A stretch of DNA of 64,000 nucleotides from TMED13 sp042090305 (GTDB lineage Bacteria; Pseudomonadota; Alphaproteobacteria; Methylaequorales; Methylaequoraceae), in assembly GCA_042090305.1 (NCBI GenBank), contig JBELJQ010000004.1, positions 6,483-70,482 on the forward strand, given 5' to 3'. Below are positions 31,471 through 40,683 of this stretch, piece after piece; the stretch's first letter is position 1; each line of letters opens with the position of its first letter. Under the pieces are notes generated by a model. It saw only the letters and a program-made list of their open reading frames with translations. It had not been told where the DNA came from and made no database searches. The position numbers and the translations under genes were made by a program.

Positions 31471-32936
31471 ATAAAACAGCTATTGTTGTAGGTTCCGGTT
31501 TTGGTGGGATTGCTGCTAGTCTAAGGCTTAAGGCACTTGGATATAATGTATCTCTATTAGAAAAACTTGATCAATTAGGTGGTAGGGCACGAGTTTTTAA
31601 AAAAAAAGGTTATACCTTTGATGCTGGACCAACCGTAATAACTGCGCCTTTTTTGTTTGATGAACTCTTCAGCCTATTCAACAAAAAAAGAGAGGACTAT
31701 GTAAAGTTTGTCAGGCTTGACCCAATGTACAACTTTTTCTTTTTATCAAATAACAAATCTTTCAATTATTATGACAAAGTTCATGATTCCCTGAGAGAAA
31801 TAGAAAGATTTGAACCTAAAGATGTCGATGGTTATAAAAAACTATTAAGAATGTCTGAAAAAATTTATCATGTGGGATTTGATAAATTATCATTTACTCC
31901 ATTTCATGATTTCTTTTTCATGATTAAACAAATACCTTCTCTTATAAAGTTGAAGAGTTATCTTACAGTATTTCAGCTTGTTTCTAAATATATTAAAAAC
32001 GAGCAGATCCGGCAAGCTTTAAGTATACAGCCATTATTGTTAGGTGGAAACCCCTTAGAAACAACATCTATTTATAATTTAATTCATTTCCTTGAAAGAA
32101 AATGGGGGGTTCATTACGCTATGGGAGGTACTGGTAAAATAGTCAAAGCATTTGAAAAATTAATGCAAGAAGAAAAGATTAAAATTAAGAAGAATGTCGA
32201 TGTTACTAAAATATTATTCAAAAATAAAATAGCGGTTGGAGTAAGAACAAACAAAGGAGAAAAAATTTTTGCTGATAAAATAATAATGAATGCTGATCCC
32301 GCTTATTCATATAGATATCTAATTAATGATGTAAATAAATGGAATTCGAAAAAGATTGAAAAATTAGATTACTCTATGGGACTTTTTGTAATCTACTTTG
32401 GGACAAAAAAGAAATATAAAAATATTGAACATCATACTATTTGGATGGGTAAAAGATATCAAGGCCTACTCAAAGATATTTTTAATAAACAAATACTAGC
32501 CGATGACTTTAGTCTGTACCTTCACAGACCAACAGCTACCGATAAAAGTATGGCTCCTAAAGGGTGTGATTCCTTCTACGTGTTATCACCAGTGCCAAAT
32601 TTAAAATCGAATATAAATTGGAAAGATAAAGCTATGGAGTACAGAAATAGTATTCTTAAATCGCTTGAAGAAACTATAATGCCGGATTTGATGAAAAACT
32701 TGACTGTATGTTTTCATATGACACCAGAAGATTTTAAAAAGGATTACCATTCACTGTACGGTACTGGATTTTCGATATCACCTATTTTCAGACAATCTGC
32801 TTGGTTTAGATTTCATAATAAATCTGAAAGTTTTAAAAATTTATATTTTGTAGGTGCTGGCAGTCACCCAGGTGCTGGAGTCCCTGGTGTGATTAGTTCA
32901 GCGAAGGTATTAGAAAATATACTGAAGAATGAATGA
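31467..32936 (+). CDS. crtI: Phytoene desaturase CrtI
   Basis: CrtI is an FAD-dependent desaturase that converts phytoene to lycopene. The 489 residues begin with AIVVGSGFGGIAASLRLKAL, then LLEKLDQLGGRARVFKKKG and FDAGPTVITAPFLF. They end with the bacterial CrtI signature region NLYFVGAGSHPGAGVPGVIS. Its start overlaps crtE by 4 bases and its end overlaps crtB by 8 bases. Membrane association is peripheral. Confidence 0.96.
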   Translation: MNKTAIVVGSGFGGIAASLRLKALGYNVSLLEKLDQLGGRARVFKKKGYTFDAGPTVITAPFLFDELFSLFNKKREDYVKFVRLDPMYNFFFLSNNKSFNYYDKVHDSLREIERFEPKDVDGYKKLLRMSEKIYHVGFDKLSFTPFHDFFFMIKQIPSLIKLKSYLTVFQLVSKYIKNEQIRQALSIQPLLLGGNPLETTSIYNLIHFLERKWGVHYAMGGTGKIVKAFEKLMQEEKIKIKKNVDVTKILFKNKIAVGVRTNKGEKIFADKIIMNADPAYSYRYLINDVNKWNSKKIEKLDYSMGLFVIYFGTKKKYKNIEHHTIWMGKRYQGLLKDIFNKQILADDFSLYLHRPTATDKSMAPKGCDSFYVLSPVPNLKSNINWKDKAMEYRNSILKSLEETIMPDLMKNLTVCFHMTPEDFKKDYHSLYGTGFSISPIFRQSAWFRFHNKSESFKNLYFVGAGSHPGAGVPGVISSAKVLENILKNE

Positions 32937-33840
32937 ATTTAATAATTTCACATTAAAGAAAAGAGCAAAAACATTTTATTTTGCATCACTTTTTTTTCCT
33001 AAAGAGATAAGAACAGATATCGAGACTTTATATTTATTTTGTAGATACGTAGACGATATTGGAGATACATTAAACCTTAAAAAAAGAGTTACGGAAGATA
33101 AACTAAAAAGAATTATAGTTGATATAGATAAACTTAATTCAGACGAGCTTATAATATCAAAATTAATACTACTTATTAAAAGGTATAAAATTAATAAAAG
33201 AATTCCAATCAAATTAGTTGAGGGAATATTGGATGATTTAGGTAAAGTATCTTTTAATACTGAATCAGAATTAATCGAATATAGTTACAAAGTTGCAGGA
33301 ACAGTAGGTATTATGGTTTGTAATATTTTTCAGGTTAAAGAAAAAGAATTAAAGTTCAAAGGAATACAACTAGGTATTGCTATGCAAATAACAAATATTG
33401 CAAGAGATATTGAAGAAGACCTTTTAAGAAATAGAATTTATTTTCCAGAGGATCTAAGAAGTTTAAAAATAAAAAAAACTAATAAGATTATTGAAAGTGA
33501 AAAATATAAAAAGAGTATATCGAATGATCTAGAAAAATTACTTACATTAGCTGATAACATCTATGATAATTCATGGTCAGGAATAAATAAATTACCCATT
33601 ACTTATAGAATACCAATTGCAATTGCATCATACTTATACCAATCAATTGGGTTTAAAATTAGGCAAGATAATTATAATATCTGGAATAAAAGACATCATC
33701 TTTCCTTAATACAAAAAATAATGAAATCTCTAAAAGTATTAATAAAACTAGTATTTTATAAAAAGGATATTACAAACATAGAACTAGAGAAAAAAATTCA
33801 TTTGATATTAAATAAAATGGGACGATTTTATTGTGAATAA
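32929..33840 (+). CDS. crtB: Phytoene synthase CrtB
   Basis: CrtB condenses two GGPP to phytoene. The 303-residue squalene/phytoene synthase-family protein has the first Asp motif in FCRYVDDIGDTLN near residue 37 and the second in QITNIARDIEEDLLRNRIYFP near 160. It lies between crtI and crtY with 8-base overlaps at both ends, so the order of carotenoid steps follows a single transcript. Confidence 0.95.
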   Translation: MNEFNNFTLKKRAKTFYFASLFFPKEIRTDIETLYLFCRYVDDIGDTLNLKKRVTEDKLKRIIVDIDKLNSDELIISKLILLIKRYKINKRIPIKLVEGILDDLGKVSFNTESELIEYSYKVAGTVGIMVCNIFQVKEKELKFKGIQLGIAMQITNIARDIEEDLLRNRIYFPEDLRSLKIKKTNKIIESEKYKKSISNDLEKLLTLADNIYDNSWSGINKLPITYRIPIAIASYLYQSIGFKIRQDNYNIWNKRHHLSLIQKIMKSLKVLIKLVFYKKDITNIELEKKIHLILNKMGRFYCE

Positions 33841-34945
33841 AGTTTCAAGTAATGATATAATTATTATTGGTGCTGGAGTCTCAGGTTTAATCCTTGCTAA
33901 TGAAATAATTCAAAGAACTAAAAGAAAAGTTTTAATACTAGAGAAGAAAAAGAAATTTACTTATGAGAAAAACCTTTGCTTTTGGAATATACCGAAAAAT
34001 GAATTAACAAAATTGTATAATAATAAATGGAAAAAAATTGTTTTAAATATTGATGGTCAAAAAAGGAAACTAGTAGATAAAAATATTGAGTATTTAAGAA
34101 TAAATTCTAAAACATTACATGATTTCTATGTTAATAAATTAAAATCTAATAACCGTTTTTCTATTATAATGGGTTGTCAGGTTAAATCTAAAAATAACTC
34201 TAATGAAGTCCATATTTCAACAAATAAGGGTATTTATAAAGCTAAATTAGTTTTTGACAGTATACCTGAGAAATTTATTTTTAATAAAAAATATTTATAT
34301 CAACATTTTGTTGGGCTAGAGATTAAATGTACAAAAGATATTTTTAAAGTTAATGAAATCACACTTATGGATATTCAAGAAAAAAATAATTTATTTAATT
34401 TTTTATATGTATTACCATTTACTAAAAATTCCGCACTAGTAGAGTCAACTTACTTTTCATCGAAAACTTTAAAAAGGAACACATATATAAACGATATTAA
34501 AAGTTATATTTATCAAAAATATAATATTAAAGAATTTACTGTAAAATTTTGTGAATCTGGGATAATACCAATGACAAGAGTTAAGTGTAATACTATTAAA
34601 AATATTATAAAGATTGGGATGGCTGGAAATTGGGTCAAAATGTCTAGTGGATATTCATTGCAAAATTCATTTATATATTCCAAACAAATTGTTGATTGTA
34701 TATTAAATAATAGTTATCCAAGAATTTCTTCAAAACCTTTAGTAAATTTTTTAGATATGATGTTTTGTAAGTATGTATTAAAGTATCCAAACGATGTTAA
34801 ATACTTTTTTAAATCATTTTTTTTTAAAAATAGTCTACTTTCTGTTGTTAAGTTTTTATGTAATAGATCTTCTTTTATTGAAACTTTAAACATACTTATA
34901 AAATTACCTAAAATTAAAATGTTAAAAATATTACTACGACTTTAG
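33833..34945 (+). CDS. crtY: Lycopene beta-cyclase CrtY
   Basis: CrtY cyclises both ends of lycopene to beta-carotene. The 370-residue flavoprotein has the N-terminal dinucleotide motif IIIIGAGVSGLILANEIIQR, FCFWN-type NLCFWNIP near residue 45, and GMAGNWVKMSSGYSLQNSF near 263, a typical CrtY segment. The start is GTG, overlapping crtB by 8 bases; no better ATG exists. The gene is exceptionally AT- and Lys-rich. It is followed after one base by blh. Confidence 0.9.
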   Translation: MNKVSSNDIIIIGAGVSGLILANEIIQRTKRKVLILEKKKKFTYEKNLCFWNIPKNELTKLYNNKWKKIVLNIDGQKRKLVDKNIEYLRINSKTLHDFYVNKLKSNNRFSIIMGCQVKSKNNSNEVHISTNKGIYKAKLVFDSIPEKFIFNKKYLYQHFVGLEIKCTKDIFKVNEITLMDIQEKNNLFNFLYVLPFTKNSALVESTYFSSKTLKRNTYINDIKSYIYQKYNIKEFTVKFCESGIIPMTRVKCNTIKNIIKIGMAGNWVKMSSGYSLQNSFIYSKQIVDCILNNSYPRISSKPLVNFLDMMFCKYVLKYPNDVKYFFKSFFFKNSLLSVVKFLCNRSSFIETLNILIKLPKIKMLKILLRL

Positions 34946-34946
34946 A

Positions 34947-35822
34947 ATGAAATTAATTGAAACGAAAATATTTACTTATTCATTAATATTAATGATTTTA
35001 TTAGTAAATATTTTTGATAATTTTTTTGAAAGCTTTACAAATCAACTACTTTTTTTTCTTATCCCGTTGATCTGGCCGGGCATAGCTCATGGAAGTCTAG
35101 ATATCGAAATTGCTCAAAGAAAAGAAATAATTAATTCTATACAAGATAAAATTTTTTTTGTTTCTGGTTACTTATTAATTATTTGTTTTTTCTTTTACTT
35201 ATGGATTAATTATAACGATTTAGTATTTACTATATTTATAATCCTATCAATATTACACTTTGGTATAAGTGATAAATTTAAACATGATGGCTTTACAAAT
35301 TATTTAGAAATATTAATTAGAGGAACAATCGTAGTTTCCTTACCGTTATGGTTTCATACTGAAAAAACAATTGAAATTTTTAGTTTTTTTCTAGTAAGTA
35401 ATTCTCTAATTAGCAATTTTTTAATAATAAATAATTTTGTAGTTTTTTTTGTATTACTTTTAATTATTATATGGATTATACTAAACTATAGTAGTAATAA
35501 TCAAGATTCGTCTCAAATATTAATTGAGTTTTTACTATTAATCTTTTGTTTCATTTATTTTGAGCCATTAGTATCTTTTTTTATTTATTTTTGTTGTTTA
35601 CACTCAACACGTCATCTAATTATTGAAAAGAAAAGATTATCATTAAGTTACAAGAAAATTTTTTTGAAGACTGTACCGTTAACATTCATACCGACAGTAA
35701 TACTCTTAGCAACTTTTATCAATAACGATTATTCAATTTATAATTATATTTACTTTGTATTGGTAGGCATTTCCTCATTAACCATTCCACATATTATTCT
35801 TGTAAACTTTACAAAAGATTAA
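34947..35822 (+). CDS. blh: Beta-carotene 15,15'-dioxygenase Blh (Brp-like)
   Basis: Blh cleaves beta-carotene into two retinal molecules, supplying the proteorhodopsin chromophore. The 291-residue membrane protein has about 7-8 hydrophobic helices. Conserved histidines that hold iron are visible in WPGIAHGSLDIEIA near residue 45, ILHFGISDKFKHDG near 108, CCLHSTRHLI near 220 and IPHIILVNF at the end. It is the last gene of the crt run and converges, with a 4-base overlap, on the 2OG oxygenase. Confidence 0.93.
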   Translation: MKLIETKIFTYSLILMILLVNIFDNFFESFTNQLLFFLIPLIWPGIAHGSLDIEIAQRKEIINSIQDKIFFVSGYLLIICFFFYLWINYNDLVFTIFIILSILHFGISDKFKHDGFTNYLEILIRGTIVVSLPLWFHTEKTIEIFSFFLVSNSLISNFLIINNFVVFFVLLLIIIWIILNYSSNNQDSSQILIEFLLLIFCFIYFEPLVSFFIYFCCLHSTRHLIIEKKRLSLSYKKIFLKTVPLTFIPTVILLATFINNDYSIYNYIYFVLVGISSLTIPHIILVNFTKD

Positions 35823-36655
35823 TCTAATTTTTTATTTGTAACTGCATTCAAAAACCAGTTTTCCTTTGAGATCTCGCTGTATGAATCAACATTCTTTGGA
35901 TAAGATATCGATTCATTTTTGTCTTGATAGACTATTCTTGTTTCTAGATTAATTCTTTTTTTATAATTCTGTGAACTACCATGAAGGTGGTGGCCAGAAA
36001 AACAAATTATATTTCCTTTATTCAATGAAAAGAATAATTTCTTCTTTTTGTCGATTATTTCATTTGTATATGGAACTGATGGATAGTCTTTGATTTTTCT
36101 AAATTTTTCAAAAGACCATTTAGAGCTATTATTCTTTACATCTTTATTGAAATAAGAAGGTACAATAAATATGGAATTATATTCACTTACATCATGAAGC
36201 GGAAACCAGAAATTAATTTGTGAAAACACATTAGAGCCCCACGTATCTCTATGAGGTTTCGCGGGCTTTAGAGAGCCATAAGATTTCCTTCCAATTGGAG
36301 GACTGTATCTCAATGAATATTGATCTTTAAATATTTTTTTTATATCAAATCCTAGTCTGTCTAAAAAAGAAAGAAATTTTCTATTCACCTTCTCACAATT
36401 TTTTATTTCATTTTGCAATTCTAAGAAATGTTTTTCATTGGAGGATTCGTTTTCACAATATTTTTCAGATAAAAATTTTTCAAATTTATATTCAAATTTT
36501 TCAAGAAACTTTTTTTCAATAATCTTAATGATATCTAAAATATCTTGAGATTTCCTAAACACTAAAATGTTTCCACTAAAAATTTTTTCTATCAATAATG
36601 AAGTGTTATATTTTTTAACCTCAAATTCATGAAGATAGTTATTAGATATTTTCAT
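35819..36655 (-). CDS. Predicted 2-oxoglutarate/Fe(II)-dependent oxygenase (PhyH-like)
   Basis: The 278-residue protein has a non-heme iron signature: an HxD in AKPHRDTWGSN near residue 135, and a distal His in CFSGHHLHGSSQNYKKR near 222 followed by an Arg that can bind 2-oxoglutarate. The fold-typical INFWFPLHDVSEYNSIFIVP and an N-terminal helical part are also present. It resembles PhyH/sugar-modifying dioxygenases that act on secondary metabolites or lipid/saccharide substrates. The substrate is unknown. Position at the end of the phototrophy island is convergent with blh, so a carotenoid or retinal role is only speculation. Confidence 0.7.
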   Translation of the reverse strand: MKISNNYLHEFEVKKYNTSLLIEKIFSGNILVFRKSQDILDIIKIIEKKFLEKFEYKFEKFLSEKYCENESSNEKHFLELQNEIKNCEKVNRKFLSFLDRLGFDIKKIFKDQYSLRYSPPIGRKSYGSLKPAKPHRDTWGSNVFSQINFWFPLHDVSEYNSIFIVPSYFNKDVKNNSSKWSFEKFRKIKDYPSVPYTNEIIDKKKKLFFSLNKGNIICFSGHHLHGSSQNYKKRINLETRIVYQDKNESISYPKNVDSYSEISKENWFLNAVTNKKLD

Positions 36656-36663
36656 TAAATATT

Positions 36664-37113
36664 TTAATCATAATATTTATATTGAAGGTCAAGCCAAGAT
36701 CCACCTTCGCATTGGATAACATTTTCTGGTCCTTTATTGTCATTTTTTCTTTTTTGTGAAATTAAAAAAAGGTTTTGGTAATAAAGAGCTTGCCTTTCTT
36801 GAAGCGTCCATAGTGTTTTTTCATCTAAATCTATTTTTTTCCCGCTATTTTTTTGATAGTGGTGTATTAATTCATGAAGTATAATTGACTGATCACATAT
36901 TTTCTTTTCTGGTTCTAAATAATCAATGTAAAATATCTTTCCTTCTTTAATATAATAGGCTTTAACCTTACAGTTTTCTGACGAGAAACAAGCTTTTTCT
37001 GACATTTCTTGATTATTAAGTTTTACAAACTGAGGAGCTGATATCTTATTAGAAAATTCAGTATTTTCAATTATCCATATTGTGAGGAAAGTCAAAATTT
37101 TTTGTGAAATCAT
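36664..37113 (-). CDS. Small HExxH-motif protein, possible exported zinc metallopeptidase (copy 2)
   Basis: The 149-residue paralog of the 11303-11707 protein has an N-terminal hydrophobic segment (about 4-15), cysteines near residues 42 and 47 (CFSSENC) and SIILHELIHHYQ near residue 80. A helix with LWTLQERQALYYQ follows, and a distal Cys (IQCEGG) ends the shared layout. Its start overlaps the DUF6476-like gene by 4 bases, so it is transcribed downstream of it. Function is unknown; the HExxH and downstream Glu suggest a zinc site. Secretion is inferred only from the N-terminal segment. Confidence 0.65.
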   Translation of the reverse strand: MISQKILTFLTIWIIENTEFSNKISAPQFVKLNNQEMSEKACFSSENCKVKAYYIKEGKIFYIDYLEPEKKICDQSIILHELIHHYQKNSGKKIDLDEKTLWTLQERQALYYQNLFLISQKRKNDNKGPENVIQCEGGSWLDLQYKYYD

Positions 37114-37394
37114 CTAATGTTAATCCTATTTACAAGTTTACCGGTATTTAAATCGTATATTTGAATCGACATTGAGTCGTTATTAACAAAATCAATTAAT
37201 ATATATAATTTATTTTTTTCTACATAAAAGCTTTTAATTTTCTTATTAAATTCTAATTTTGGGTTTAAAACAATATTTGAAGTTGTTAAATTACTTTGAT
37301 TATACTTTTTTGTGATTGCAAAGACTATAATTATGAATAAAAGTATTATTAATACACCTAATATTATTACGGTTGATTTAAGGAAGTTTTTCAT
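37110..37394 (-). CDS. DUF6476-like small membrane protein
   Basis: The 94-residue protein has one N-terminal transmembrane helix (about 8-28), then a soluble part with FYVEKNKLYILIDF and QIYDLNTGKLVNRINI. It matches the alphaproteobacterial DUF6476 pattern (N-terminal anchor and beta-strand tail) and its usual place divergent to rluD. Function is unknown. Its ATG and the TTG of rluD share base 37394, so the two start codons overlap on opposite strands. Confidence 0.7.
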   Translation of the reverse strand: MKNFLKSTVIILGVLIILLFIIIVFAITKKYNQSNLTTSNIVLNPKLEFNKKIKSFYVEKNKLYILIDFVNNDSMSIQIYDLNTGKLVNRINIR

Positions 37395-38383
37395 TGAGTG
37401 AAAATTATATAGTCATTTATGCAACAAGCAATGACCTTAATAAAAGAATCGATAAGTTTTTAAATGAAAAACTTGAGTCTTTTTCGAGAAGCAGACTCCA
37501 ATCTTTGATTATCAGTCAGAAAGTAACTCTAGATGGTAAGTACATTCAGTCTACATCTTTTAAAATAAAAAATACTGGTGAGATAAAAATCAAAGTTCCT
37601 CCTATTGAAAAATCTAATATTTTGGCTCAAAATATTAAAATTGAAGTTATTTATGAGGATTCTAATATTCTAGTAGTAAATAAGCCAGCTGGAATGGTTG
37701 TTCATCCAGGAGCAGGAAATAAAATAGGAACACTAGTAAATGCTTTATTGTACCATTGTGACAAATCACTTTCAGGAATTGGTGGTGTGGCCAGACCAGG
37801 AATAGTTCATAGAATTGATAAAATGACAAGTGGATTATTATTAGTTGCTAAGGATGATCAAACTCATTTACATTTATCTGAACAATTCAAAAATAAAACA
37901 ATTAAGAGAGAATACTTTTTATTTTGTTGGAATAATTTTATAAAAACCAAAGGAAAGTTTGAATCATATATTTCTAGGTCGAACAGAAATAGAAAAAGAA
38001 TGGCAATCGACAAAACAAATAAAGGAAAGTTTGCAATTACCGAATACGAAATGCTTAAAGGTTATAAAGTAAATGATAATGAATATATAACATTTGTTAG
38101 ATGCGAATTAAAAACTGGAAGAACACACCAAATAAGAGTTCATATGAGCAATAATGGAAATACTTTAGTGGGAGACAAATTATACGGTAAACAAAGTGTT
38201 AATCGAATTAAAGAGAATAAATTAAAAAATATTATATATAAAGATTTTGTTTCTGTTGAAAGACAAGCATTACATGCTAAAACCATAGGATTCTACCATC
38301 CAACCAAAAAAAAATATGTGAGCTTCGATTCTGAATTACCTAATGATATCAAGGGGTTATTAGATGAGCTCGAGAGTTTATGA
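37394..38383 (+). CDS. rluD: 23S rRNA pseudouridine synthase RluD family
   Basis: The 329-residue protein has an N-terminal S4 domain (RIDKFLNEKLESFSRSRLQ), the catalytic Asp in ARPGIVHRIDKMTSGLLLVAK near residue 140, and GRTHQIRVHMSNNGNTLVGDKLYG near 240. RluD isomerises uridines of helix 69 of 23S rRNA. The start appears to be TTG 37394, since no ATG or GTG precedes the conserved S4 part. The gene lies directly upstream of rpoH, the usual alphaproteobacterial order. Confidence 0.92.
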   Translation: MSENYIVIYATSNDLNKRIDKFLNEKLESFSRSRLQSLIISQKVTLDGKYIQSTSFKIKNTGEIKIKVPPIEKSNILAQNIKIEVIYEDSNILVVNKPAGMVVHPGAGNKIGTLVNALLYHCDKSLSGIGGVARPGIVHRIDKMTSGLLLVAKDDQTHLHLSEQFKNKTIKREYFLFCWNNFIKTKGKFESYISRSNRNRKRMAIDKTNKGKFAITEYEMLKGYKVNDNEYITFVRCELKTGRTHQIRVHMSNNGNTLVGDKLYGKQSVNRIKENKLKNIIYKDFVSVERQALHAKTIGFYHPTKKKYVSFDSELPNDIKGLLDELESL

Positions 38384-38421
38384 ACAAATAATAATAAATT
38401 GTTCATCTTGTGTTCATTTTT

Positions 38422-38450
38422 TTGTTGACGAATAGAATTTCCTATATAAT
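38422..38450 (+). promoter_or_regulatory. rpoH: Candidate promoter of rpoH with a very short leader
   Basis: TTGTTG (38422-38427) overlaps TTGACG (38425-38430), and a TATAAT lies at 38445-38450. Spacing from TTGTTG is 17 bases. The predicted start is near 38457, only about 3 bases before the ATG at 38460, so the main rpoH mRNA may be almost leaderless. An 8-bp hairpin (38380-38387 with 38399-38406) covers the rluD stop upstream. Confidence 0.5.
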
Positions 38451-38459
38451 ATATAGTTC

Positions 38460-39350
38460 ATGTTTAAAGATTTAAAAGGTTTTGTTGGTTATGTTGATAA
38501 AAATGATATATCAGCGTACATAAGTAAGATTCAAAAATTTCCAATACTCACATTTGAAAATGAGCAGACTTTAGCTCAAAACTGGATTGATAGAAGATGT
38601 AGCAAATCAGCTCATGAACTTATTAATTCACACTTAAGACTTGTGGTAAAGATAGCGATGAAATTTAGAGGCTATGGCCTACAGCTAAGTGAGTTAGTTT
38701 CAGAAGGAAACCTAGGTCTCATTCAGTCATTAGAAAGGTTTGATCCAAAAAAAGGGTTTAGACTTTCTACTTATGCAATGTGGTGGATCAGAGCATCCAT
38801 ACAAGAATACATCCTCCATTCATGGTCGCTTGTAAAGATCGGGACTACTGCCGCTCAAAAGAAACTTTTTTTCAACTTACGTTCACTTAAAGGTAAGCTT
38901 AAGGCTCTTGATGATGGTGACCTTCCTCCAGAAATGGTCACAGAAATTGCCGAAAAACTTAGTGTATCAGAACATGAAGTTGTAGATATGAACAGAAGGT
39001 TGGCAGGGCATGATCACTCACTTAACAACCCCTACTCTATTGATAACTCAGAAGAATGGATCAACGGTATTCCTGATGACAGAGAAAACCACGAAAAAAT
39101 GTTTATTGATAAAGAGGAGCTTTACAAAAGGAAAGAAATGTTAATGTCAGCAATGAAAAATCTTGACGAAAGAGAACGTAGAATTTTAACACAAAGAAGG
39201 CTTGTCGATGACCCGCTTACACTCGATGAACTGAGCAAATCATTTGGAATTTCAAGAGAGAGAGTCAGACAAGTCGAAGTAAGAGCTTTCGAAAAGATTA
39301 GAAAAGTTGTAAAAAACATTGATTATAAGAGTAAAAACTTTAATCAATAA
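38460..39350 (+). CDS. rpoH: RNA polymerase heat-shock sigma factor RpoH (sigma-32)
   Basis: The 296-residue sigma-70-family protein has region 2 (LRLVVKIAMKFRGYGLQLSELVSEGNLGLIQSLERFDP near residues 61-99 and FRLSTYAMWWIRASIQEYIL). The RpoH box QKKLFFNLR near 138 distinguishes RpoH from other sigma factors. Region 4 has DERERRILTQRRLVDDPLTL and the HTH SFGISRERVRQVEVRAFEK. It follows rluD on the same strand and converges on purA with an 11-base overlap. Confidence 0.96.
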   Translation: MFKDLKGFVGYVDKNDISAYISKIQKFPILTFENEQTLAQNWIDRRCSKSAHELINSHLRLVVKIAMKFRGYGLQLSELVSEGNLGLIQSLERFDPKKGFRLSTYAMWWIRASIQEYILHSWSLVKIGTTAAQKKLFFNLRSLKGKLKALDDGDLPPEMVTEIAEKLSVSEHEVVDMNRRLAGHDHSLNNPYSIDNSEEWINGIPDDRENHEKMFIDKEELYKRKEMLMSAMKNLDERERRILTQRRLVDDPLTLDELSKSFGISRERVRQVEVRAFEKIRKVVKNIDYKSKNFNQ

Positions 39351-40632
39351 ACGGGTCCTTTACGAGTATTGTATCTTCTCTTTTAGGACTTGTTGACAAA
39401 ATTGAAACTTGAGTCTCTAATAACTCCTCAATCCTTCTTACATACTTGATTGCCAAAGCTGGTAAATCAGTCCAACTTTTAGCTCCTTGAGTACTTTCCA
39501 TCCATCCTTTATGAGTTTCATATATTGGCTCAAGAGATGATTGCATTGTTTCTGATGAAGGAAAGTAATCTATCTTTACTCCATTTAATTTATAACCAAT
39601 ACAGATTTTCACCTCTTCAAATGTATCTAGGACGTCAAGTTTTGTTAAAGCAATTCCATTCATTCCAGAAATATCTGCAGAATGTTTTGTAATTATTGCA
39701 TCAAACCAACCACACCTTCTCTGTCTACCAGTAACAGTTCCAAATTCATTTCCTATTTCACCTAATTTTCTCCCAATTTTATCATTTAATTCTGATGGAA
39801 ACGGACCACTTCCAACTCTTGTATTATATGCTTTAACAATTCCTAATATAAAACCTAATGACTTGAGTGGCACACCACTACCAGTTGATGCTGTGCCTGG
39901 TACCGTATTTGAAGAAGTTACAAAAGGATAGGTACCATGGTCAATATCAAGTAAAACTCCTTGGGCGCCCTCAAATAATATTTTTTTTCCAGAAACTCTC
40001 GCGTTATTTATTAATGGGGCGACCCTCCCAACATATTTTAATATTTTTTTCTTGTATGAATTTATTTCCTTGACGATGTCATTTGCAGTTAATAATTTTG
40101 AACCAAGACCCTTCAAAACGATGTTATGAAAATTTATTAAACTTTCTATTTTATTATTTAAAACCTTTTCGTCGTTTAAGTCGCAAAATCTTATTGCTCT
40201 TCTACCGACTTTATCTTCATATGCTGGACCTATACCTCTACCTGTAGTACCAATCTTGTTTTTACCTTTCTGTGCCTCTCTAATTTTATCAATTTCTTTA
40301 TGAAAACTAAATATTAAACAAGCATTCTCTGAGATTAAAAGATTTTTCTCTGTTATCTTTATTCCAGATTTCTTTAATTTTTCAATTTCTTCAATTAGAG
40401 CTTGGGGGTTAACAACAACACCATTACCAATAACTGAAACTTTATTATCTCTTATTATGCCAGATGGCAATAAACTCAACGCAATTTTTTTTTTATTTAC
40501 TACAATGGTGTGACCAGCATTGTTTCCACCTTGAAACCTAACTACAACGTCTGCTTTACTAGATAACCAATCTACAATTTTACCTTTACCTTCGTCGCCC
40601 CACTGTGCTCCAATTACTGTAACGTTTACCAT
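39340..40632 (-). CDS. purA: Adenylosuccinate synthetase
   Basis: PurA makes adenylosuccinate from IMP and Asp with GTP, the first committed step to AMP. The 430 residues begin VIGAQWGDEGKGKIVDWLS (GTP-binding) and include GGNNAGHTIVVN, GTTGRGIGPAYEDK near residue 128, AQGVLLDIDHGTYPFVTSSN and TTVTGRQRRCGWFDA-type TGRQRRCGWFD near 300. It is full length. It is the last gene of a serC-hisZ-purA run and has a 51-base gap to hisZ. Confidence 0.97.
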   Translation of the reverse strand: MVNVTVIGAQWGDEGKGKIVDWLSSKADVVVRFQGGNNAGHTIVVNKKKIALSLLPSGIIRDNKVSVIGNGVVVNPQALIEEIEKLKKSGIKITEKNLLISENACLIFSFHKEIDKIREAQKGKNKIGTTGRGIGPAYEDKVGRRAIRFCDLNDEKVLNNKIESLINFHNIVLKGLGSKLLTANDIVKEINSYKKKILKYVGRVAPLINNARVSGKKILFEGAQGVLLDIDHGTYPFVTSSNTVPGTASTGSGVPLKSLGFILGIVKAYNTRVGSGPFPSELNDKIGRKLGEIGNEFGTVTGRQRRCGWFDAIITKHSADISGMNGIALTKLDVLDTFEEVKICIGYKLNGVKIDYFPSSETMQSSLEPIYETHKGWMESTQGAKSWTDLPALAIKYVRRIEELLETQVSILSTSPKREDTILVKDPFID

Positions 40633-40683
40633 AAAATACCGATAATATAAAAAAACTTGCTAAACATTTTGATTATTAAGTTC

